A stretch of 64,000 bases of DNA from Gammaproteobacteria bacterium (GTDB taxonomy: Bacteria; Pseudomonadota; Gammaproteobacteria; Arenicellales; UBA868), in contig JAKUQS010000012.1 in NCBI GenBank assembly GCA_022451485.1, positions 18,522 to 82,521 of the forward strand. Direction: 5' to 3'. Numbering within the stretch: the first letter of the stretch is position 1; every line of letters begins with the position of its first letter. The notes below the pieces were generated by a model. The model searched no databases. It saw only the letters and a program-made list of their open reading frames with translations, and had not been told where the DNA came from. A program made the translations under genes and the position numbers. Shown in pieces: positions 34,994-44,024 of this stretch.

Positions 34994-35713
34994 ATGACAC
35001 TTACCACGGTAAAAGCTCTGACTTTCGACACAGGCGGCACAATTCTTGACTGGCACACGGGTTTTTCTCGTGCGCTGAAAAACACCGGCACAAAGTATGG
35101 TATGGACAAAGATTGGGGACACCTTGCTAACGAGTTACGCCGCCGATCCCTGAAAATAGTGCTTAATCAAGGAAAGCACGAGATCCCCGAACACACTTTT
35201 GATGACGCTCATCGAATTGCCTTAGATCAAATACTTACAGAACAGGGGCTTTCACACACGACGGACGAGGAGCGTCGAGAAATTTGGTGGGATGCAGCCC
35301 ATCATTTCAAAGCATGGCCGGATTTCCCACCTATCCTGCCCAAGCTTCGACGACGCTTCATCTGCGCCTCTTTTACAATCCTGAGTTATCGAATCATCAT
35401 TGATACCGCTCGCGAAAACGGTCTCAGTTGGGATGCCGTCATTTCTTGCGAGGGAATCGGCAAATACAAGGTGTTACCAGAAGCTTATCAAACTGCCGCT
35501 GACTATCTCCAATTGGAACCGGATGAATGCTGCATGATTGCCTGCCATAACTTTGACCTCGACGCGGCGAAGGCGGTGGGTTTCAAAACTGCTTTCGTCC
35601 GCCGTCCAAAAGAATGGGGCATCGAATCACCACCTGATCCTACTCCCAACCCACATCACGACATCATTGTCGATGATTTTACAGACCTTGCCAGTGCATT
35701 GGGCGTTTCTTAG
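34994..35713 (+). CDS. HAD-superfamily haloacid dehalogenase type II-like hydrolase
   Basis: 239 aa. Nucleophile D12 in LTFDTGGTILDW; the +2 residue is Gly, as in haloacid dehalogenases rather than DxD phosphatases. Ser in SYRII, Lys in KYKVLPEAY and the Asn/Asp loop in CHNFDLDAAKAVGFKTAFV complete the type II layout. ATG 34994 is preferred over TTG 34979. Members replace halogen by hydroxyl on 2-haloacids; a real halo-substrate is not proven. An SDR follows 64 nt downstream. Confidence 0.83.
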   Translation: MTLTTVKALTFDTGGTILDWHTGFSRALKNTGTKYGMDKDWGHLANELRRRSLKIVLNQGKHEIPEHTFDDAHRIALDQILTEQGLSHTTDEERREIWWDAAHHFKAWPDFPPILPKLRRRFICASFTILSYRIIIDTARENGLSWDAVISCEGIGKYKVLPEAYQTAADYLQLEPDECCMIACHNFDLDAAKAVGFKTAFVRRPKEWGIESPPDPTPNPHHDIIVDDFTDLASALGVS

Positions 35714-35777
35714 GCTAAGAGCGGCACTTCAACATTTTCCATGATTTAAATGTCAAACATCCCGGAGTCACTGTGAC

Positions 35778-36527
35778 ATGCAACTAAATCTAAACGGCAA
35801 AGGCGTGATTGTTACCGGCGGTAGTCGGGGCATCGGTCTTTCGATTGCAAAAGGCTTCGCTGCTGAAGGAGCAAACGTTTCAATTTGTGCGCGGGACCCA
35901 TCAGCACTCAAAGCTGCTGAAAAAGAATTAGGTGTTCACGGATCAATCGTACACGCCCAAAGCTGCGACGTCTCTGATTCGCATGCACTGGAACATTATC
36001 TATCGGCTGCCTGTGACGCGCTGGGCACACTGAATGTACTGGTGAACAATCCTTCCGGATTTGGTCGCGGTGATGATGAAGAAGGATGGCAAAAATCGAT
36101 TGACGTCGACCTCATGGCATCGGTTCGGGGTTCCTGGCACGCAGCACCACAGATTGAGAAGGCCGGCGGTGGCGCGATCATTCATGTGTCGTCAATTTCT
36201 GGACTTACCCACAGCCAACGCACACCACCTTACGGTGCCATCAAGGCTGCCCTAAATCAGTACACCAAGACACAGGCAATTGACCTGGCCTCTCGAGGGA
36301 TTCGTGTCAACGCGATCGCACCTGGATCAATCTATTTCCAAGGCGGACTGTGGGCTCAGGCCAAACAAGACAATCGTCCCCTGTATGACAGTATCTTGGC
36401 GAGTATTCCCTCTGGCCGATTCGGGATGCCGGAGGAAGTAGCTGACCTTGCCGTATTTCTTGGTTCCGATGCTGGCCGCTGGGTCACCGGCCAAACCATT
36501 GCTGTTGATGGGGGACAAATGCTTTAA
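35778..36527 (+). CDS. SDR-family oxidoreductase
   Basis: 249 aa. TGGSRGIG, then NNPSGFG where most SDRs have NNAG, Ser in VSSISGLTHS, and Y-x-x-x-K in PYGAIKAA. C-terminal GQTIAVDGGQML. The NNPSG variant is found in a 3-oxoacyl-reductase-like subgroup. Between the dehalogenase and a TauE carrier, all plus strand. Substrate unknown. Confidence 0.85.
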   Translation: MQLNLNGKGVIVTGGSRGIGLSIAKGFAAEGANVSICARDPSALKAAEKELGVHGSIVHAQSCDVSDSHALEHYLSAACDALGTLNVLVNNPSGFGRGDDEEGWQKSIDVDLMASVRGSWHAAPQIEKAGGGAIIHVSSISGLTHSQRTPPYGAIKAALNQYTKTQAIDLASRGIRVNAIAPGSIYFQGGLWAQAKQDNRPLYDSILASIPSGRFGMPEEVADLAVFLGSDAGRWVTGQTIAVDGGQML

Positions 36528-36581
36528 AGCGCCCCACGATCACATCGACTACACGATCCTGACTCAACCTAAAACCGTGCT

Positions 36582-37367
36582 ATGTGGGATCAACTAACCC
36601 AAACCTTAGGCTTGCTCGTCCAAGGGACGGATCTTTCTCTGTTTGCTTATGGGGGCCTTTGCGCGGCCGCGCTTACCGGCAGCTTTGTATCTGCATCAAT
36701 CGGGCTTGGCGGAGGCGTACTCACCATCGCCGTGATGGCATTGGTGCTCCCACCCAGCGTGCTGTTGCCAATTCATGGCATGGTCCAGGCAAGCTCCAAC
36801 GGTTTTCGCGCTTTATTGTTACGACCCCACATTCGTTTTCAGGTTTTCGTACCGTTCGCCGTTGGCACGAGTTTAGGAGTCTGGGCCGGCGGCAGTCTCG
36901 CTATTTCGCTTGAAGTCTGGCTCCTACAACTGATTCTTGCACTGTTTGTTCTCTATACAACTTGGATTCCCGGTTTTCGCAGCAACCGCACCGGACACTG
37001 GAAATTTTTCGGCTGTGGTACCGGCACTGGGTTCGCCACAATGTTTATTGGTGGAAGTGGGACATTGGTAGCACCTTTTGTGAATGCCGCCTTTGACAAG
37101 CGCCAAGAAGTGGTAGCCACCCACGCCACATTGATGACTTTTCAGCACCTTCTGAAAATCATTTTCTTCGGCCTGACTGGGTTCAGTGGTGCGGCCTATA
37201 TACCGCTTCTCGTCGGCCTCCTAGTCAGCGGAGTAATTGGCACCTGGATTGGTCGCCGTCTTCTTAACACACTCAATGAGGCCTTATTCCGCAATATTAT
37301 TCGCTGGGTATTAACCGCTCTTGCTGCACGCATGGTTTATAGTGCGATCAGTGGAATGTCGATATGA
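36582..37367 (+). CDS. TauE/SafE-family membrane permease
   Basis: 261 aa, 8 helices. Helix 1 SFVSASIGLGGGVLTIAVMA and second-half helix FATMFIGGSGTLVAPFV carry the two copies of the family motif. Differs from the TauE at 6336 in both motifs, so they are not recent duplicates. Ends 4 nt before the convergent SDR stop. Likely exports an organic anion or sulfur compound. Confidence 0.87.
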   Translation: MWDQLTQTLGLLVQGTDLSLFAYGGLCAAALTGSFVSASIGLGGGVLTIAVMALVLPPSVLLPIHGMVQASSNGFRALLLRPHIRFQVFVPFAVGTSLGVWAGGSLAISLEVWLLQLILALFVLYTTWIPGFRSNRTGHWKFFGCGTGTGFATMFIGGSGTLVAPFVNAAFDKRQEVVATHATLMTFQHLLKIIFFGLTGFSGAAYIPLLVGLLVSGVIGTWIGRRLLNTLNEALFRNIIRWVLTALAARMVYSAISGMSI

Positions 37368-37371
37368 CGTA

Positions 37372-38154
37372 TCACAGTTTCCAACCCCCATCGACAATCA
37401 GATCCTGGCCGGTGATATTACGGCTCTCATCACTTGCAAGAAATAACGCTGCGTCAGCAATATCCTGGGGTTGATTAATTCGGCCCAATGACATTTCCTG
37501 AACGTATTCTTGGTAGATTTCTTCTTCACTCCACCCACGTGCGGCCGCCTTACCAGACAACAATTTTTGCATTCGTGGAGTAGCAGTCAGGCCTGGGCAG
37601 ATATTATTTATGTTGATATTGTGCGCACCAACCTCCAGCGCAACAGTACGTACCAAACCACGCACCCCCCATTTCGAGGCACTATAACCTGTACGCATAC
37701 GGTAGCCTCGAACTCCAGCAACCCCGCCGATAGTGACGATCTTTCCGCCACATTGCTTAATCATATATGGCAGTACATGTTTAATCGGGAGAAACATCCC
37801 TCCAAGATTCACGGCAAGTATTTCGTCGAAATCATCGATCCCAAGTTCCCACACAGGCGTCTCCAACGGCCCAGTGATTCCTGCCGCCAATACAAGAATA
37901 TCGATACGTTCTTCGAAAAAACTACTGGCCTTTCTAACTAGGCTTGCTACCGCGGCTTCACTAGAAATATCCGTCGGGATAACCAACGTCCGCCTTCCGA
38001 GATGATGAATTTCATCGGCGAGATGCTTAAGTGGATCCTTTTGACGTCCAACCAACGCGAGGTCTGCTCCCTCTTTAGCAAAACGGAGGCTAATATCTCG
38101 CCCCATCCCTTTGCCTGCCCCTGTAATAACAGCGTTCTTGCCTTTCAATCGCAT
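37372..38154 (-). CDS. SDR-family oxidoreductase
   Basis: 260 aa. TGAGKGMG cofactor motif, LAAGITG replacing NNAG, then IGGVAGVRGYRMRTGYSASK where Gly-Gly replaces the usual Ser-Ser next to the active site; Y-x-x-x-K is intact. The usual catalytic Ser is therefore doubtful. NITGQDLIVDGGWKL ends the protein. GAGAGG ribosome site. Convergent with the TauE gene. Confidence 0.83.
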   Translation of the reverse strand: MRLKGKNAVITGAGKGMGRDISLRFAKEGADLALVGRQKDPLKHLADEIHHLGRRTLVIPTDISSEAAVASLVRKASSFFEERIDILVLAAGITGPLETPVWELGIDDFDEILAVNLGGMFLPIKHVLPYMIKQCGGKIVTIGGVAGVRGYRMRTGYSASKWGVRGLVRTVALEVGAHNININNICPGLTATPRMQKLLSGKAAARGWSEEEIYQEYVQEMSLGRINQPQDIADAALFLASDESRNITGQDLIVDGGWKL

Positions 38155-38191
38155 GCATTTTTCCTCTCGCTACCAAGAATTTTTCATCCCG

Positions 38192-38509
38192 TCACGGGGC
38201 AGGTCCCCACGGGGCGCTAGTCAACAATCGATTCTCCTGACTAACCTCAAGTGCACGCAACTGACCTGCAAACTCCATGAAATCTCTATCAGCGAAAAGA
38301 GTGTCCCAGTGCGAGCGCCGGTCTTCGTCGTTCGCAAAACGCCATAGGTGAACTAACTGATTAAGCGGCCCGACATCAGATACAAGATAACCAACCAACT
38401 TATCCTGATATTTCTCTAGCGCTGGCCATCCCTTTTCTATGTAAAGCGTTTTGGCCTGATCTAGTTTGCCAACCTGAAAGGTATATGTTCTTAATTCATA
38501 AATTGCCAT
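38192..38509 (-). CDS. NIPSNAP-family dimeric alpha-beta barrel protein
   Basis: 105 aa. IYELRTYTFQVGKLDQ and LVSDVGPLNQLVHLWRFAND are the NIPSNAP signatures (ELRTY...G....V..W.Y). Function of bacterial members is unknown; they cluster with catabolic genes. ATG 38509 is chosen over 38515 from family alignment. It lies just upstream of the SDR on the minus strand (37 nt) and is divergent from another SDR. Confidence 0.85.
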   Translation of the reverse strand: MAIYELRTYTFQVGKLDQAKTLYIEKGWPALEKYQDKLVGYLVSDVGPLNQLVHLWRFANDEDRRSHWDTLFADRDFMEFAGQLRALEVSQENRLLTSAPWGPAP

Positions 38510-38586
38510 ACTCAATTAATCCTTGTAATCAATGTTTTTTCTGAGTTGATTGGGAACCCATAACGATTATGCGTGCATGTACTGCC

Positions 38587-38602
38587 TATAATCGACTGAT
38601 TA
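38587..38602 (+). promoter_or_regulatory. Consensus -10 box with overlapping small palindrome
   Basis: TATAAT (38587-38592) lies 31 nt before the SDR start at 38624. TAATC-GACT-GATTA (38589-38602) overlaps it, so a repressor could occlude the box. No good -35 is found 17 nt upstream. Confidence 0.35.
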
Positions 38603-38623
38603 CTTCATCGGAGCATTAGAATC

Positions 38624-39382
38624 ATGACTGACGGAATAGACCTGAACGATTTTGACATGACCGATCGCCGGGTTCTGATCACCGGTGCCGCAGGCGGCAT
38701 CGGCAGCGCGATGGCTCGTAGTTTTTCTGCCCACGGTGCGACTTTGGTTCTCGCTGACCGACACGAAACCAGCCTAGATGAACTGGCAATATCCGTCGGC
38801 GGGAATCCTCCGTGCCTCGGTTATGACCAGTCTATTCCCGCAGAAGTGGAGAAACTGGCAGCGGAGTCGGGACCGATCGATATTCTTCTGAATAACGCAG
38901 GCATTCTAGCCATGAGCCCACTCCAAGAACAAAGCACCGAGGAAATCACCCAACTGATCGCCATTAACCTAACCGGCCCAATCCTGCTGGCAAAGGCTCT
39001 CGCAAAAGGCATGATTGCCCGTGGCCGTGGTGTCATTATCAACACCGCCTCGCAATTAGCCTTCACCGGCGCCATGAACCGTAGTGTGTACTCAACCACC
39101 AAAGCGGGCCTAGTCCAATTCACCCGTGCGGCGGCCACGGAGTGGGCGCAGTATGGGGTGCGCGTGGTCGCCCTTGCGCCAGGCCCTACGGAAACACCCA
39201 TGATCAACGACATTATTGCGACACCGGAAGGACGAGCCCAACGCTTAGACAAGATTCCCTGGCAACGTTTCGGAATTGCTGAAGAAATGGCCCGGCTCGC
39301 ACTCGTACTCGCATCTAATCTCAGCGACAACGTCACTGGCCACACGCTGGTTGCCGATGGGGGTTATGTTGCGGCTAGCTAG
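38624..39382 (+). CDS. SDR-family oxidoreductase
   Basis: 252 aa. TGAAGGIG, NNAGILA, Ser in NTASQLAFTGAMN, Y-x-x-x-K in YSTTKAG, and GHTLVADGGYVAAS at the end: a complete active site of the 3-oxoacyl-ACP reductase-like class. GGAG 10 nt before the ATG. Stands alone on the plus strand between a NIPSNAP gene (divergent) and the hydantoin racemase (convergent, 31 nt). Substrate unknown. Confidence 0.86.
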   Translation: MTDGIDLNDFDMTDRRVLITGAAGGIGSAMARSFSAHGATLVLADRHETSLDELAISVGGNPPCLGYDQSIPAEVEKLAAESGPIDILLNNAGILAMSPLQEQSTEEITQLIAINLTGPILLAKALAKGMIARGRGVIINTASQLAFTGAMNRSVYSTTKAGLVQFTRAAATEWAQYGVRVVALAPGPTETPMINDIIATPEGRAQRLDKIPWQRFGIAEEMARLALVLASNLSDNVTGHTLVADGGYVAAS

Positions 39383-39413
39383 GCTGGCATCTCAGCAAAG
39401 CCGTGCAACGCAA

Positions 39414-40109
39414 TCAAGCCGCTAGGACCGTCGTTTGCCTCAATCGCACGGCTGCGATTGCCTGCACGACCGCCGCCTGAGCAGGATCAATGACTGGGAC
39501 ACCCAGCCCGCGCTCGATGCTCTCACGGTGGCGTGCCATTCCTGCACAACCCAGAATCAACACATCGGCACCCTTCGTTTCAATCAGTTCACGTCCCGTC
39601 GCCTCCAGGAGCTCACCGGTAGAGGGACCTTCTAGTTCAGTAACCCCAAGTCCCACCGCCTGACTTGCCGCATAGCGTTGCACAAGACCCAGTTCAGTGA
39701 CGTAACGCTCCTGACGTGTCACGGATGCCGGTAGGATGGCAATCACGCCAAAACTCTGGCCATAATTTAATGCCATTGAAAACGCACTCTCAGCAATACC
39801 AAATACGGGCACGTCAGTAAGTTCGCGTGCTGACCGTAATCCCGGATCACTAAAACAGGCAATGACAAAGGCATCAACACCCACGGCTTCATCTTTCACC
39901 AATTGACAGATTCGTCCCACGGCATCATCAACATGCTCCTGCGTCTCAATACCCGGTGGCCCTTCCGACATCGTCACACAATCAATATGCGGACCACCGT
40001 CGAGCCTCAACGGGTCAAGTGCAATATTCATTGCGTCCGTCACAGCGTCCGATGAATTTGGATTAATCACAACAATCCGGCCATTGCCGCTGTCTTGATT
40101 ACCAGTCAT
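39414..40109 (-). CDS. Hydantoin racemase
   Basis: 231 aa Asp/Glu racemase superfamily. VVINPNSSDAVT opening, and both catalytic cysteines in FVIACFSDPGL and LILGCAGMARH, as in hydantoin/allantoin racemases. It interconverts D- and L-5-substituted hydantoins so that a stereospecific hydantoinase can use both. The gene follows the hydantoinase by 24 nt on the same strand, which supports the assignment strongly. Ribosome site GGAG close to ATG. Confidence 0.87.
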   Translation of the reverse strand: MTGNQDSGNGRIVVINPNSSDAVTDAMNIALDPLRLDGGPHIDCVTMSEGPPGIETQEHVDDAVGRICQLVKDEAVGVDAFVIACFSDPGLRSARELTDVPVFGIAESAFSMALNYGQSFGVIAILPASVTRQERYVTELGLVQRYAASQAVGLGVTELEGPSTGELLEATGRELIETKGADVLILGCAGMARHRESIERGLGVPVIDPAQAAVVQAIAAVRLRQTTVLAA

Positions 40110-40133
40110 GGCTCCGCTTGTTGGGGGTTCCGT

Positions 40134-41603
40134 TTATGGCAAGAGGTCCGCGCCAAAATTTCTGGCAGGATCCATTTCGGGCACCAGTCTACCCAGCGGC
40201 TGTGCAGCTTGGGAAAGACTACGACTAACAAACTGGCCACTACCGCGATCGACCTTGAGATCGCCATCTTCAACAACAACATTGCCTCGACTTAAGACCA
40301 TCACGGGCCAACCTTTAACCTGACGACCTTCGTAAGGGGTATACCCTACATTATCGTGCAGCAGGTCCCACGTCACCGTAAGTTCCTTGTCTGGATCCCA
40401 AATCGCGATATCGGCGTCCGAACCCACTGCAATCGTCCCTTTACGTGGATGAAGTCCATAAATTTTCGCGACATTGGTCGAAGTCAACGCGACAAACCGG
40501 TGAATGTCGATACGACCTTTACCAACTCCCTCCGAAAACAGTAACGGTAGCCGCAATTCGATACCGGGAACGCCATTGGCAATTTGCGGAAACGTCGGGT
40601 TGGGACCAGCAGCCAACTTCCCAGTATGATCAAAACGATAGGGTGCATGATCAGACGAAAAAACCTGAAAAGTCCCATTAGAAATTCCGCGCCAAATAAC
40701 CTGGTGATTGGCTTCATCTCTCGGCGGCGGGCTACAGCAAAACTTGGCGCCCTCTGCCCCGTCACGATCAAGATCAGACTGCGTCAAAAACAAATATTGT
40801 GGGCAAGTCTCTCCATAGATCTTCAAGCCTGACGTCTGTGCTCGCCGAATCTCTTCCATTGCGTCTTCGGCTGACACGTGCACCAACAAGATGGGCACAT
40901 CCATTAACTGCGACAACCGAATGGCGCGGTGCGTTGCCTCACCTTCAGCGATATCAGCATGACTAATGGCATGAAACTTTGGCGCGACATAACCGCCACT
41001 CAGCAGCCGATCGGTTAGCCATTTGATCATGTCATGATTCTCGGCGTGAATCATAACCATCGCGCCACAACGCCTGGCAGTCGACAACACCTCAAGCATC
41101 TGGCGATCATCCAACTTTAGACTGTCGTAGGTCATGTAAACCTTGAAAGACGGCATCCCGTCAGCAACCAACGCCGGAAGATCCTGGCCCAAGACCTGCT
41201 CAGTGGGGTCAGAAATGATTAAATGAAATCCATAATCGATAACAGCTTTTGGGCGAGCACATTCATGATAATCCTGAACCGTTTTACGCAAGGGTTCTCC
41301 AGGAATCTGCTGCGCAAAAGACAGAGTAGTTGTCGTGCCCCCAAAGACTGCCGAACGCGTACCAGTATAAAAATCATCCGCACTCATCACGCCGCCAACA
41401 GACGACTGCTGTTCAATGTGACAGTGCCCTTCAATGCCGCCTGGTAATACGAGTTTCCCAGTTGCATCGATGACCCGGTCGGCATCACTGAAATCACGCC
41501 CCAAGGCAGCAACACGGCCGTCGATAATGCCGACGTCGCACTCGGCCGAATCTGCCGCCGTTACCACTGTACCGCCTCTTATCACTGTGTCGAAATGCTT
41601 CAT
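40134..41603 (-). CDS. D-hydantoinase / dihydropyrimidinase
   Basis: 489 aa cyclic amidohydrolase. The metal motif is H60-C-H62 in GGIEGHCHIEQ, the carbamylated Lys is in MPSFKVYMTYD (~153), and other ligands are in MIHAENHD and SSDHAPY. Length and the ending match dihydropyrimidinases, which open dihydropyrimidines or 5-substituted hydantoins to N-carbamoyl amino acids. The first gene of a racemase-containing operon and 62 nt divergent from the D-carbamoylase gene. The usual Asp after HxH is replaced by Glu-Gly before it (EGHCH). Confidence 0.9.
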   Translation of the reverse strand: MKHFDTVIRGGTVVTAADSAECDVGIIDGRVAALGRDFSDADRVIDATGKLVLPGGIEGHCHIEQQSSVGGVMSADDFYTGTRSAVFGGTTTTLSFAQQIPGEPLRKTVQDYHECARPKAVIDYGFHLIISDPTEQVLGQDLPALVADGMPSFKVYMTYDSLKLDDRQMLEVLSTARRCGAMVMIHAENHDMIKWLTDRLLSGGYVAPKFHAISHADIAEGEATHRAIRLSQLMDVPILLVHVSAEDAMEEIRRAQTSGLKIYGETCPQYLFLTQSDLDRDGAEGAKFCCSPPPRDEANHQVIWRGISNGTFQVFSSDHAPYRFDHTGKLAAGPNPTFPQIANGVPGIELRLPLLFSEGVGKGRIDIHRFVALTSTNVAKIYGLHPRKGTIAVGSDADIAIWDPDKELTVTWDLLHDNVGYTPYEGRQVKGWPVMVLSRGNVVVEDGDLKVDRGSGQFVSRSLSQAAQPLGRLVPEMDPARNFGADLLP

Positions 41604-41606
41604 ATC

Positions 41607-41617
41607 ATTACTGTAAT
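41607..41617. promoter_or_regulatory. Palindrome at the hydantoinase/carbamoylase divergent promoter
   Basis: ATTAC-T-GTAAT, perfect 5-bp arms, beginning 3 nt upstream of the hydantoinase ATG within the 62-nt divergent space. Binding here could block the hydantoinase leader. Confidence 0.35.
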
Positions 41618-41665
41618 AAACTGTGGAAAAACATCCCTAGATCATAACCTGAATCGAGCATACTA

Positions 41666-42610
41666 ATGACAAGAACCATTACCGTAGGAGCAGCCCAGTT
41701 AGGACCCATCCAACGAGACGAGGACCGAGTCGCCGTTGTGCGCCGTCTGGTGGCGCTGATGGAGAAAGGCCAGACCCGAGGCTGTCAATTCATCGTATTT
41801 CCAGAGCTGGCGCTAACCACATTTTTTCCGCGTTATTACATGGAGGACCAAACAGAAATCGATGAATGGTTCGAAACTTCAATCCCTAGCAACAGCACTC
41901 AACCATTGTTTGATGCCGCAAAACGCTATGGTATGGGGTTTCATTTGGGTTATGCCGAAAAGGTTGAAGAACAAGGAGTGGTTCATCGCTATAACACTGC
42001 CATTTTGGTCGAATCATCCGGTAACGTCATCGGAAAATATCGAAAAATTCATCTCCCCGGTCATGCTGAATTTGACCCAGACCGAGCTTTCCAACACCTT
42101 GAGAAACGCTACTTTGAAATCGGCAACCTGGGTTTCCCAGTATGGAAAATGTTCGATGGTTTAATGGGAATGTGTATTTGTAATGACCGGCGCTGGCCTG
42201 AGACTTTTCGTGTGATGGGCTTACAAGGGGTTGAGATGGTTGCCTTAGGTTACAACACGCCTACGGTCAATTCGCAATCAGATGAAGCACCGCACGTCCG
42301 TTCATTTCATAACCTGCTCTCGATGCAGGCGGGTGCTTATCAGAACAGCACCTGGGTGATTGGAGTAGCTAAAGCGGGTGACGAAGATGGCCACGAGTTA
42401 ATGGGCGGGAGCGCGATCATTGCACCCAGCGGTGAAGTGGTGGCGCAGTGCATCACCCTTGAAGACGAACTCGTAGTGGCCGACTGTGACCTTGATCTAT
42501 GTCACTTCGGAAAACAGACTGTGTTTGACTTCGCCCGCCATCGCAGAATCGAACATTACGGACTGATCACAGAACAAACCGGTGTCGTGTTGCCGGACAT
42601 GGAGCATTAA
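41666..42610 (+). CDS. N-carbamoyl-D-amino acid hydrolase (D-carbamoylase)
   Basis: 314 aa nitrilase-superfamily enzyme. The triad falls at E47 (FPELALTTFFPR), K127 (GKYRKIHLPGH) and C172 (CICNDRRWPE), the same numbering as the well-studied Agrobacterium D-carbamoylase. RFHNLLSMQAGAYQN-like and EHYGLI phrases also match. It cleaves N-carbamoyl-D-amino acids to D-amino acid, CO2 and ammonia. The amidase starts 2 nt after its stop. One of the firmest functional calls in the window. Confidence 0.92.
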   Translation: MTRTITVGAAQLGPIQRDEDRVAVVRRLVALMEKGQTRGCQFIVFPELALTTFFPRYYMEDQTEIDEWFETSIPSNSTQPLFDAAKRYGMGFHLGYAEKVEEQGVVHRYNTAILVESSGNVIGKYRKIHLPGHAEFDPDRAFQHLEKRYFEIGNLGFPVWKMFDGLMGMCICNDRRWPETFRVMGLQGVEMVALGYNTPTVNSQSDEAPHVRSFHNLLSMQAGAYQNSTWVIGVAKAGDEDGHELMGGSAIIAPSGEVVAQCITLEDELVVADCDLDLCHFGKQTVFDFARHRRIEHYGLITEQTGVVLPDMEH

Positions 42611-42612
42611 CA

Positions 42613-44019
42613 ATGACGAACACTGATCTCTGTTATACCGCGGCTAGTGATCTCGCCGTGCTGATTGCCAATGGTGATCTATCTCCCGTCGAACTCATGC
42701 AAGAAACTATCGATCGCGTGGAAAGTCTTAACCCAGAACTGAACGCTATCTGCACGCCAACCCTGGACCAGGCAATGGATGAAGCGCGACAAGCTGAAGC
42801 AGCCATTGCCGCTAAGGAGCCGCTGGGTCCGCTGCACGGCATTCCCACGACCATCAAAGACCTTGTCTGTACCCGTGGAGTTCGAACGATGATGGGCTCA
42901 AATATTTTTGCCGACCAAGTCCCTGATTTTGACGCCGTTGTTGTCAAACGCCTTAACGCGGCCGGTGCAATCAGTCTAGGCAAAACCACAGTGCCCGAAT
43001 TCGGCTGGAAAGGCTGCAGCGACAGCCCGCTGACCGGTGTGTCGCATAACCCCTGGCAACACGGTATGAATGCCGGTGGCTCGAGCACTGGAGCTGCTAT
43101 TTGCGCAGCAGCCGGTATCGGCCCATTACACCAAGGATCCGACGGCGCGGGGTCTATTCGAATGCCTGCTGCTTTCTGCGGAGTCTATGGCCTTAAACCC
43201 TCATTCGGTCGTGTGCCTTATTACCCCATCGGCAATAATGACCAGGTTTCTCACATCGGACCCATCACACGGACGGTAGCGGATGCCGCCTTGATGATGA
43301 ACGTGATGGCGGGACCTGACGATCACGATCCGAGCAGCGCCGATGATCGGAATGTTGATTATCTGGCCAATCTCAATGACGGAGTTGCCGGGTGGCGCGT
43401 CGCTTACAGTCCCGACCTTGGCTACTTACCGGTTGACCAGGAAGTAGCAGAATCAGTAGCAAAAGCGGTGAAAACCTTTGAAGGGTTAGGCGCCGATGTT
43501 CACGAAGTTGATCCTGGTTGGGGAGACCCTATCGAGATGGAGCATTTCTTTTGGACAGCTAACTTCGCCGGTAATCTGGGTCCTCATCTTGATCAGTGGG
43601 AAGAACAAATGGATCCCGGCTTAGTATCGTGCATCCGCGATGGCACACATCATCTCGCAACCGATTATGTCAGGATGAAACAACGCCGGCTTGATTACCA
43701 TGCGCGCGTGCTTGAGTTTTTTGAGAATTATGACCTGCTGCTGACACCGAGCCTGTCCGTCGCCGCCTTCCCTGTCGAGCGCCTAATTCCTGAACACTGG
43801 GAGCAACACCCCTGGGACTGGTTACGCTGGGCTGGATTTTCCTATCCCTTTAATCTGACCTGGCTACCCGCCGCCACCTGTCCCTCGGGTTTCACCCGCG
43901 GTGGCTTACCTGTGGGGCTGCAAATCGTTGGCGGGCACCGCCAAGATAAAAAGGTGCTGCAGGCTTCCCGCGCATTTGAGACGGCACAGCCGTGGGCTCA
44001 GCGCCGGCCGATTGAGTAA
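42613..44019 (+). CDS. Amidase-signature family hydrolase
   Basis: 468 aa. Lys in TTIKDLVCTRG (~86), cis-Ser in GGSSTGAA and nucleophile Ser in GSDGAGSIRMPA make the Ser-cisSer-Lys triad. It hydrolyses a linear amide. Encoded 2 nt after the D-carbamoylase and 5 nt before an SDR, so it shares their operon; it may release an amino-acid amide or act on a by-product of ureide cleavage. The C-terminal phrase LPVGLQIVGGHRQDKK parallels the partial amidase at the left edge. Confidence 0.9.
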   Translation: MTNTDLCYTAASDLAVLIANGDLSPVELMQETIDRVESLNPELNAICTPTLDQAMDEARQAEAAIAAKEPLGPLHGIPTTIKDLVCTRGVRTMMGSNIFADQVPDFDAVVVKRLNAAGAISLGKTTVPEFGWKGCSDSPLTGVSHNPWQHGMNAGGSSTGAAICAAAGIGPLHQGSDGAGSIRMPAAFCGVYGLKPSFGRVPYYPIGNNDQVSHIGPITRTVADAALMMNVMAGPDDHDPSSADDRNVDYLANLNDGVAGWRVAYSPDLGYLPVDQEVAESVAKAVKTFEGLGADVHEVDPGWGDPIEMEHFFWTANFAGNLGPHLDQWEEQMDPGLVSCIRDGTHHLATDYVRMKQRRLDYHARVLEFFENYDLLLTPSLSVAAFPVERLIPEHWEQHPWDWLRWAGFSYPFNLTWLPAATCPSGFTRGGLPVGLQIVGGHRQDKKVLQASRAFETAQPWAQRRPIE

Positions 44020-44024
44020 CAAGG